Below, piece by piece: positions 55,591 through 64,000 of a stretch of 64,000 nucleotides of DNA. The translations under genes were made by a program, and so were the position numbers. The stretch spans positions 744,001 through 808,000 of the forward strand of contig JAJSPD010000007.1 of the NCBI GenBank assembly GCA_021307315.1, given 5' to 3'. The notes beneath the pieces are model-generated. The model did no database searches, was not told where the DNA came from, and saw nothing but the letters and a program-made list of their open reading frames with translations. The stretch is from Bisporella sp. PMI_857. Taxonomy: Eukaryota > Ascomycota > Leotiomycetes > Helotiales > Helotiaceae. Within the stretch, counting starts at the first letter, position 1, and every line of letters starts with the position of its first letter.

Positions 55591-57201
55591 TTTACTCCCG
55601 AGGAAGACAAAGCTATTCGTCAGAAAGTTGACTGGAGATTTGTTTGGCTTATTGATCTGATGTATACCATTAAGAATGTAGGTGAGATTATAGGACTTTG
55701 AATTCTCCGCTTGTCAACATTCCAAGGTTGATTACCAAAATGCTACCAGTGTCAAAGTACTCCAAGTCGGCCAACCCACCAATATTCTTAAATAGTTACA
55801 TATGACAGCTAATCAGTACAACTAGGTGCAGTCAATATACTTCGTACGTACAATTTTATTTGAAAACTCAATCTCCCAAGCTAATCTCCAAGATTTCGTA
55901 TATCATTTTCGAAGCTCCAAGCAATTTGGTGCTCAAGAAGATGACGCCTCGAAATTGGCAATTCCGTATCATCTTTTCTTGGGGAGTCGTGCTCGCATGT
56001 CACGAGGCTGTGAAGAACAAAGAAGGTCTTTACGCCGCCAGATTCTTTCTGGGAACGATGGAAGTCGGAATGTTTCCCGGTCTCGTTGCCCAACTTTGCA
56101 GCTGGTATCGAAGTGAAGAGATGGGAAAACCTATTATGTAGATTTTTGGGGTCCAAGCATGGGCTGGAGTCGTTGGATTGCCGCTTACTTACGGAGTATC
56201 CTACATGAATGAAATCGGCGGTCTGAGTGCATGGGAATGGGCCTATCTCCTAGAAGGGATCATCACAATTCTCTTCTCTTTTGTGGTATATTTTGTATTG
56301 CCCGATTATCCGAATCACTAAGCTCAAGCAAGTGACTCACGTTACGAGAGCAGGAATATCTAGAGGCACGGCCTTCAGAAAATGCACCAACAACAGCTGA
56401 TTCTCCCTTCAACCTAGGAGAAGGCCTTGCTTCGTTGCGCGATCTAAGGACTTACAGCTTCATGTGCGCCCGGATTTGTATGAACCTTGCCAGGTAAGGC
56501 CTAAGCTGGCAATTGCCTACAGCTACAACCAGCCTAGGCTTTGCAGGCTTACCAAGGAACCAGCTACTTAACATTCCTCCAGTGGGAGCAAGTGTAGTTG
56601 CGATCATATTTGCAGGGTGGTTTATGGGTCGGGCATACCTTCCACGACCTGCGTTTATCATGTTCATCTGTGTCGGGGCATCGGTCCTTTTCGTTCTGCT
56701 CGCTGCCATGAGAGATAAGTACGCCGTCTATATCGGTTGTATCTTTGGATCTATATTCAGGGGCATGTATATCATCCCATTCTGGCCATGTGCGTATTTA
56801 TCATTGCCAATTTGTACTTTAATGAAACTAATTCACCGGCAAGCCGTTCCTCAACCTTAGTAGGCACCACTGGCACAGCTTTCACACTCGCGTTCCAGTC
56901 CTGTGTGGGCTAAGTTGGCGGTGTCGTTGGCCCGTAGCTCTTCCAGTCAAACTACCCTCACAACGGATATAATATCCCTTTTGCAGTCTGCGCAGCAGCG
57001 ACAGGTGCAGGCTGGATCTTCAGCATGTGGACATGGTAGTTGACGAGGAATGTGGAGTGGGATGTGAGGGGGATCCGGAGACCGAGGCTCGAGGCTCGGA
57101 AAGAAGGGAGAGTCTTTGCTGATGATGATGTGAAGGTTCTTCAAGAGCGGAAGTTTTATGGAAAGGGCTTAGTTAGGAGGAATGATGTGGGTGCCGCATA
57201 G
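55591..57201 (+). pseudogene. MFS transporter, Dal5/allantoate-permease type, degraded
   Basis: From FTPEEDKAIRQKVDWRFVW (about 55590) to the stop at 57199-57201, the frame follows an ACS-family (Dal5/Tna1-like) transporter: PRNWQFRIIFSWGVVLACH, AARFFLGTMEVGMFPGL, LCSWYRSEEMGKPIM, LLEGIITILFSFVVYFVLPDYP, then FAGLPRNQLLNIPP and a C-terminal tail FADDDVKVLQERKFYGKG. It carries stops at 55823-55825, 56139-56141, 56319-56321 and 56495-56497, and more near 56910 and 57040. Several stand where relatives have Trp (TGG to TAG). Expected introns are partly recognisable near 55680. The gene is dead. An intact transporter of the same superfamily lies 1 kb downstream. Confidence 0.85.
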
Positions 57202-58237
57202 ATGGTACTCTTTTATGTGGCGACATAGACTTCATGTTCACTCTCCCAGAGACTCCGGTGGATCGCAGCTTTTTGTTTACATGGCTATCTTTATACTGAA
57301 GCTAGATCCTAGTCTGTCTCAGTTCCCCTTTTAATTTCGCTTATCAACTAAGCGAGCAAAAAGGAGACTCTTCGATTGACGGTATTAATCACGTGATATT
57401 ACACCTTCATCAAATGGATTCAATTTACTGCCTAATCATCAACTCGATCATGAAAGCATGTTTTCTCTTGGAAAGCAAACATTCCCAAAAAAATTCCTTA
57501 CACGTTTTAAACCCCAATAGATATTTCTCGAGTCATGATACTCTCCTGAATAATGGGACTTGCAGCAAAACCCACAAACGTCAACCTCGTCTAAATCGCA
57601 TCATCCCGCCCAGCCCCAAAAACCTCAACATACTATCTCCCCGACAAAAGTAGGCAAAACCATCCACTTTCGCACCCGAGAAAACCCTACGGCTAAGCCC
57701 TTGATCACAATTAAATGGTTTGAAATTATCAAGGTAAAGCTCCCGCATGTTCCGCCGTGATACATGGGCATCACCAGGATGATATGGTGTCACAACAGCC
57801 CAGGATGAGCATGCTTCCCTGGGCATTATCCCAAAAGGAGATATGACAGGCTTCCTTGGCCCGTCCCCCACTCTTGAAGCAGTGCGTCTTGGGTGGCATT
57901 GTGGGCTTTTTGAGGTTGCTTAAGGGCTCTTGGATATAAGGCTTATGCAGATCGTGGTTGCAAAGCGGGATTGCACCTTATTGAGTTTTTTTTTTGTTCA
58001 AGGATCTAGATTTCGGAGGGTGGAGGTATAGATAAGGGCCCTTCCCGCCGTTCTGGGTCTGGATTCACGCAGCTTTTTGGGTTGTTGTATTGGGATCTCA
58101 GTTGAAGGGCTGCTGTATTGTAAAGATGCATGCAAATCGCAAGGGACGTGCCTGGTAAGTACTCAAAGATTTGGGGCTCATGACCGACCTTGCAGAAGTT
58201 CATGGTTTGCTTGCTCTCCGGACGTGGTTTGAAGTAT
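57202..58237. other. Intergenic, 1.0 kb
   Basis: Nothing recognised. A T-rich run (~57986) and short frames only. Confidence 0.4.
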
Positions 58238-59914
58238 ATGAAGTTCTTGAGAGTACGCGACTTGTGAACGGTGTTTTCACTCCAAGTATCTAGAGCAAAA
58301 AATGCTGACTTCGATCGTGCAGGTACCATTGGTACGCAGAGACGGATAGCCCTGCCGAAAAGAAGCTCATTCAGAAACTCGATCTTCTCATCGTTCCTTA
58401 CGCCGTCGTTGCATACTGGATCAAATACATCGATCAGTCAAATCTTAGTATGTTCCCCCCTCTCTTGTCCTCGCAAACTCACTAATAGTGGATAAGACAA
58501 TGCCTACGTCTCGGGTATGCAAGAGGAGCTCGGGTTCCATAAGAATCAGCTCGTCAATCTGAACTCGATGTACGTGACCGGTGCAGTCATTGGTCAGCTG
58601 CCTTTCACATTCTTGTTCCCGATGTTCCCAATGAACTGGACAATTCCGGCGCTTGAAGCTGGATGGGGTCTTTTCACACTATTGCAATATCGTACGGAGA
58701 GTTTTGCTGAAATAATGGCTTATCGATTTTTCGTGGGTTTATTTGAGGTATGTCATGCTACTACTGATTGGGATAGGGAGGAGGCTGATGGCGAACCAGG
58801 CTGCTTTCTTCCCAGGTGTCCATTATGTTCTCGGCGCATGGTACAGGGGTGATGAGCTTGGAAGGAGAGGAGGCGTGTTCTATATCGGACAGATGCTAGG
58901 CACGTTGACCGCAGGAATGGTGCAAAGCGGCGCGTCTAAGAATTTGGATGGCGTGAGAGGCTTATCGGGCTGGAGGTAAGCTCATTAGAGTCTCCGATTG
59001 ATATTTTCTAACCTTTATCTAGATGGAATTTTATTATCAACTCCCTAATGACAATTCCTGTCGCCATAGCAGGTGTTTTCATCTGGCCCGGCACCCCAGC
59101 ACGACCCAACAAGCTCTTCCTTACCGACGAGGACCTAGATCTTGCGGTTGCCCGCCTGAAAGCCAACAAAGCCGACATCACCGAAGCCCTCCCCCTCACG
59201 CGCGCTCAGCTTCTCAAGAAAATTGCCACAGATTGGAAAGTATACGTGCTGACCTTCTGGGACATTCTCTTCTGGAACGCCGGCTCTAACAGCTACGGTG
59301 GCTATCTTCTTTGGTTAAAGTCGCTTAAGCGATTCTCCACCCCTAAGGTCACGCAGCTCGGCACCACTGCCCCGGCACTAGGAATCTTCTTCGTGCTCTT
59401 TGTCAACTTTTCTTCGGATCTGCTGTGGGGACCAGCGGGCGCGATCGCCTTCGCGCACGCTTGGCATTTCACGGCCATGACAATCCTCGCGGTGTGGAAC
59501 GTGCCTGAAGCTGCGAAGTGGTTCGCGTTTAATAGCTCGTATACACAGGTAGCCATGTCGAGTGTGCTCTATGGATGGGCCAACGATATTCTACGGCATA
59601 ATTCCACCGAACGGTCCATCATCATCGTGGTGATGAACCTAATCTCGCAGAGCACGACGGCGTGGACGGGTATCTTGGCGTTTCCCACAGTGGAGGCGCC
59701 ACGGTTCTTGAAGGGCTATACATTTTGTGCCACCAACTCGTTTTTACTTGTGTTGTTTACCTATTTGATCATTAGGCCGCTAGCGAGGAGGGAGGAGAGG
59801 AAGTATGCAGGCGTGCAGGAGGATGTTGGGGGACCTATAGAGTCGGAGGCTGATGTTGAGAGCTCAAGGAAGGGGTCCAAGGATAGGACAATTACTGTGC
59901 AAGGTACAGCATGA
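58238..59914 (+). CDS. MFS transporter, ACS family (pantothenate/Liz1-like)
   Basis: Five exons (58238-58263, 58323-58447, 58497-58747, 58800-58975, 59023-59914) give 489 residues. The first exon encodes only MKFLRVRDL, and the 59-nt intron after it has a CTGAC branch site. Blocks typical of the group follow: KKLIQKLDLLIVPYAVVAYW, YIDQSNLNNAYVSGMQEELGF, MYVTGAVIGQLPFTFLFP, then FFPGVHYVLGAWYRGDELGRR. About twelve hydrophobic segments are expected, and the C-terminal tail is charged. Closest resemblance is to fungal transporters annotated for pantothenate and related organic anions. The substrate is not provable here. Intron 2 uses an AAG acceptor. It is intact, unlike its neighbour. Confidence 0.9.
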
Positions 59915-61443
59915 AAGATATATGGGAGGTACGTGAGATGAATAGTGATCTCTAATGACACTCTCGCGCGATAGGAAGGACATGTCTTTGGTGCGGAATC
60001 CAGAGCGTAATGACATATTGCAAATTAGAAGGTACAAATCTATTAGTGCATAAGATAAAGTAATTTAGACAGGCGGTAGTCACTCACGAGTTTTTTGCCC
60101 CGGAAAACCAGACCTGAAAATGGCAAAACGTCATCTTCATCTCGCTCTACTAACTGCATCCATTCTCCATTTTCAAAGCAATATTTTCTTGTTGGGTAAC
60201 TATCATTGGCGTCACCCACCTATCGTGCAAAGTGGTGGTAATGTCCCTATTTCCATAATTTTAAACTTGAACTTCATTATCACTACATACGGACTCCCAA
60301 TGGCTCGAAGAAAGATTGATGCGGGGGCAGGCTGTAACTTCAAGAATTTCGAATGCGGCTTTTCTGAAGCTAAGAGATAGTTATGTTGGTGATGCAGCCT
60401 ACACTACGCCGTATAGTATTTGCGGATTAGTTCTCGGAGACAGTGCCCCTCAGCTTCAAGAGCCGCCTAAAATATGGCCTGAAGTGAAGGATCTAGCCAC
60501 CGCCCTAGCGATCTACTTCATATTACCGTTGTGACTACCCGTAGATCTCCCTTGCCTTGATCGTCCAGTCGAAGCGCTTCAAAGATACCCACCAGCATTG
60601 CCGAAGGCTCCTTCTATGACGTCTTCGTGGATTTGTCAATTAGCTTCGTCGTGTGGTTTACTCGGTTCCCCTCTAAGATGCTAGGCTCAGCCACAGCAGA
60701 CTGGTGGAACTTTTCTGTTGAAGCATAGGCCACCTTCGAGGCCTGAGTGATGGCATTCGGGTTCAAGTAGCTGGGGTATTTTCGGTCAGTATCGCATTGC
60801 TGAGCAAATCCGATGGTTTGCGCCCACACCACCCACAGAGTGGGGGTCGCTTAAATGTTCTTCCTGCCAATGAGTAACCTCATTTCCCTCATTAACTTCC
60901 CTGAATTACAAGCAAGAGACCGGATCCCAACTAAGCTTTGATTATACGACAGAAATGACTCGTTTATTCTGCCTGACAGTTCTGCCCAGCTTCGCCCGTA
61001 GCCGTTGCCCTACTGACGATGGGGGCCGCCCGTTTAGCCTCTCTCTAGAGACGGCTATTCGATATATGAGATTCGTGCTCCAGTATCAACGCAATGATTA
61101 TTCGATATCCGTCCTTATGACCAAGCCACATAGTGATGAAAATGGCTTTTTTCGAGCCCTTGGTTGTTATGGCAGGCCAATAGTTTGTTGTTGATCCCCC
61201 TTGCACCATTTTCCCTGTCCACTGATGGTTCCTTTGAATTGTGTTAAACGGAGCTTGCCAAATTAAATTTTTTATCTAACTCCAGGAAAATTTCGTAAGG
61301 TACTAATATAGAACTCTAATATAAAATCCAACATTTACCATATTACATCTAGCTTTTACCCTTGGTTTTATTTCACTTGACTTTGTTAATGAAAAAAAGA
61401 GCATTCAACTCGGGCTACGATTTCCATACACCCCAAACAGATA
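59915..61443. other. Intergenic, 1.5 kb
   Basis: No gene is supported. Short frames at 60120-60534 (+) and 60614-60832 (-) have no recognisable domain; the latter might be a gene relic. The stretch before 61440 is A/T-rich 3' flank. Confidence 0.4.
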
Positions 61444-64000
61444 TTATGTTAAGCCTGGATGAGCCTTGCTTATAGTCTCGGGGTTATTCTGAATGAATTC
61501 AATGCACAGTTGCTCAACAACCTTCGCACCAGCCTGCGCAGCACCGTCCCGAACCGCAAATACATTTTCCAGATTTAAGAATGCTCTATCAGCAGCTATA
61601 ATCGTATCTTGCACTTTGGCCTTCAACGCAGGCATTAGCCAGCTATCTGCACCCTTATGGAGATTTAGGAGCAAATCGAGCTTCGCTGCCCTTTGATCTG
61701 CATTGTCACTATCTGATACCTCCATTTCTTTCCAGTCGATATCATCATCGTAGGCAAATTTTATCATTATTGAAAGTGTTTTGTAGGACAAAAAGCTGTC
61801 GGGGTCATTGTCCTCATCATATTTTATGAGATCCTCTGTCTCCCACCTACCGCTGAACTGACTAGCGCACTTCTCTGATATAGCGGCTAGCACTACTCGA
61901 TGCGCTTGGATGGATCTGCCTTCGCTAGAGTATGTGATATCCACCAGCTTCCCTTCATCCCTTAGCTTCCGTAATGAATGTGAGATTGAATGACCGTGGT
62001 GGAGCTCCGGGCGCGTAATTATAGGGAAAATGATAGAGTTACACCCTAGAGCTCTCAATAACTTCTCGAAACGCATTAGATACGGCCTCACTGCCTTGAC
62101 TTCCCCAGCATCGCAAGAACTAGACAAGACAAGGTTGTCTATTTTATACCAAGACGACTTGATATCACTCAATAGCAGTGTATTGTGATCCGAAGAATCT
62201 AGATTAAGCCAAATTGCACTATCCTTGAACTTGAAGCCAGCCTTACTATCCTGAATATGGTCTTGGAGGTATTCGTAAGTACGATGTAGATCAGTGAGAA
62301 AATCACGCATTTGGTATTGCTTCAAGTGTTGCGCAACCTCTTCCATATGATGCAGATGTTTCCACACCATTTCAATTGTCGGCTGGCAATTTCCAGGAAT
62401 CATTCTCATGACTTCCTCCGTAGGTTGGTAAAGTGCAAATGGAGTCTGACTCCAGCAGACTGCGGCGTGGTTATATGAAATAACCTCAGAGAGTCGTAAT
62501 AGATGCTGGTTAGCAACTATAGATGCCATGGCCTTTTGCCTGTACTCAGATTCGGAATTGAAAATTGTTCTGGATGGAAAAACTTTCTCCTGAAAAATAG
62601 CGTACCAGTCGTGAGCTGCAAACCCTTGAATATTGGAATTAGAGACTGTCAGAGGAGACAAAACCACCCGTGTATCTTCTTGAAGGTACGGATCTATGCG
62701 CGGGTCATTGGTGCTTAGACGTTGTTTCATCGCTCGAAGACATTGAATGTAGTCTCCAGCGTTAATGAGATTATTCACTCGGTGACGAAGGCCCACTTTC
62801 AGCCAAAATTCTCGATATTTTCTGATGCTATCGTGAAGAAATCGGGTGCTTCCTCCGTACCGAAAAACTGATTTAAATATTGCATCGTCATGATCATACA
62901 GCTCGCATGCTTTCTTTAAGTTGCGATTACCATCAGCAGCGATTTTGCTCTGTTTCAATGTGCGCAAGCCATCAGAGGAGATTTCGCGAATTACACCAAT
63001 CAGCGGCTCAAAGTATGGCCAATAAGCGTCATCTAGTGTCGGTGGTAGTAGTGGCAAAATGTAGTCCCTCAGAAGTACCTCCATTGATAGCTTCTTTACT
63101 CTCAATCGTGTGAGGCATTTTTCGTTGAGGTAGTCCTTTGAAAACTGAGGATGAACGAATCGATGACAGTCTTTCATCCATGGGACTAGAAGATGATCGT
63201 TTGCAGCAATTAGCGCATTACTGGCCGAGATCAGCAGCGTGTCTGAAGACGGTTGGAAACTCGGCCAGAGAGGAATCGATCTTAAATCAGCCTCTAGACC
63301 TGGAAATTGCGCAGGTCCGCGGTTCAATATTTCGTCCAGGACATGAGTTACAATGAGCCCACGAAGCACCTGATATATTTTGCCGTTAGCGCTGAGCATC
63401 GTCATTATTTATTTTTTCATAGATACAATATTACCTTTATATCAGATAGCTCTAAACAACTTTTGACGAAAGTCTCAATTCCAACATCCCTGGCAAGTAA
63501 TCGCAGTGCACGAACAAATCTATGAATTGTGACGTCTTTGTGAAAGGATTTCTCATTATCGGCGAGATGTTTTGGCATGAATTTGGCGTTGAATCGATAG
63601 AGGCCAGGGACTTTATTACATAGCTCTTGGTGGTCTCCTATTGATGGCTCTACCACTGCCGGAAGTTTATTGAACTCTGCCACCGTAACGTACATATCAA
63701 CGCCAGTACGTGTCGCTCGAAATATATTACCACCCAGACCCTCTAAATTCGGAGATGACGGGAGGGATTCGATATTCTTGTCCCAATAGGCCCAAAAGTC
63801 CATAAGCCACCTATCCGATGCTGCATCGGGAAATGAAACTGAAGGTCTCTTCTTCAATAGCTTATCAATATGAGAGAGTTTCAGATTTGTCAGATTAAAC
63901 TTCTCACTGTCTACAATCATCCGAAGTCTTTTCCCAATGCTCGGGGTTACCAAACAAGATGACGCGAATCCAAAGAGCTTCAACTCTTCTGCCGAAGCCA
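61444..64000 (-). CDS. Large BTB-containing protein, sacsin/NO VEIN-like group, C-terminal part
   Basis: Two exons are in the window (64000-63435, open at the left edge of the gene, and 63369-61444). The 65-nt intron GTAATA...TATCAG has a perfect CTAAC branch site and restores frame from SDIK to VLRGLIVTH. About 830 residues are visible. Most are helical with no named domain. Near the C-terminus, LVDITYSSEGRSIQAHRVVLAAISEKCASQF is a BTB/POZ core, followed by its helical part. The arrangement resembles the C-terminus of very large fungal proteins with an N-terminal Hsp90-type ATPase domain (sacsin/NO VEIN-like), which would lie beyond the window. The BTB call is good; the ATPase link is an inference. 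Confidence 0.7.

Noticed and set aside
1..64000. tRNA or rRNA genes
   Set aside because: No cloverleaf with a GGTTCRA-type T-arm and matching acceptor stem was noticed by eye on either strand. A tRNAscan run would be decisive.

Overview
The window is nuclear DNA of a filamentous ascomycete (Pezizomycotina). The evidence is many genes split by short GT-AG introns (mostly 44-84 nt) with CTAAC/CTGAC-type branch points, three HET-domain genes, a NACHT-ankyrin STAND receptor, an ergosterol-aspartylation gene pair and a Ty1/copia element. The flavour of several proteins suggests Leotiomycetes (Helotiales), but that is an inference. No tRNA, rRNA or CRISPR was seen.

Layout. 0-2.6 kb: the 5' end of a metallophosphoesterase gene, then a 789-bp Mutator-type MITE with a 9-bp target duplication and a second small inverted-repeat element. 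2.6-8.8 kb: erdS (aspartyl-tRNA synthetase fused to a DUF2156 transferase, making ergosteryl-aspartate), divergent from an alpha/beta hydrolase that is the likely ErdH, which removes the aspartate. 10-27 kb: an accessory, immunity-like stretch with a nucleic-acid-deaminase-fold protein, a BTB protein, a Helo-like/NACHT/ankyrin receptor, a GNAT acetyltransferase, a HET protein with two tandem Zn2Cys6 clusters, and a DUF2235 hydrolase. 27-44 kb: a bZIP factor, a CYSTM peptide, a second HET protein, a mucin-like membrane protein, an FSH1-type serine hydrolase and two small unknown genes. 46-53 kb: a third HET gene, split by a 4.6-kb copia element with near-identical LTRs and a perfect 5-bp target duplication, although the element's coding region is full of nonsense codons. 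53-60 kb: a luciferase-like FMN monooxygenase, a dead MFS transporter and an intact MFS transporter. 61-64 kb: the C-terminal part of a large BTB-containing protein that resembles the sacsin/NO VEIN-like Hsp90-type ATPase group.

How it fits together. ErdS/ErdH form a synthesis/turnover pair for a modified sterol. The HET genes, NACHT receptor, deaminase and DUF2235 hydrolase look like an allorecognition/defence island, and mobile elements have entered it. The monooxygenase and the two transporters look like a small uptake-and-oxidation unit.

Exon models were built by hand from splice signals and reading-frame continuity. Family calls come from motif recognition, not from searches.
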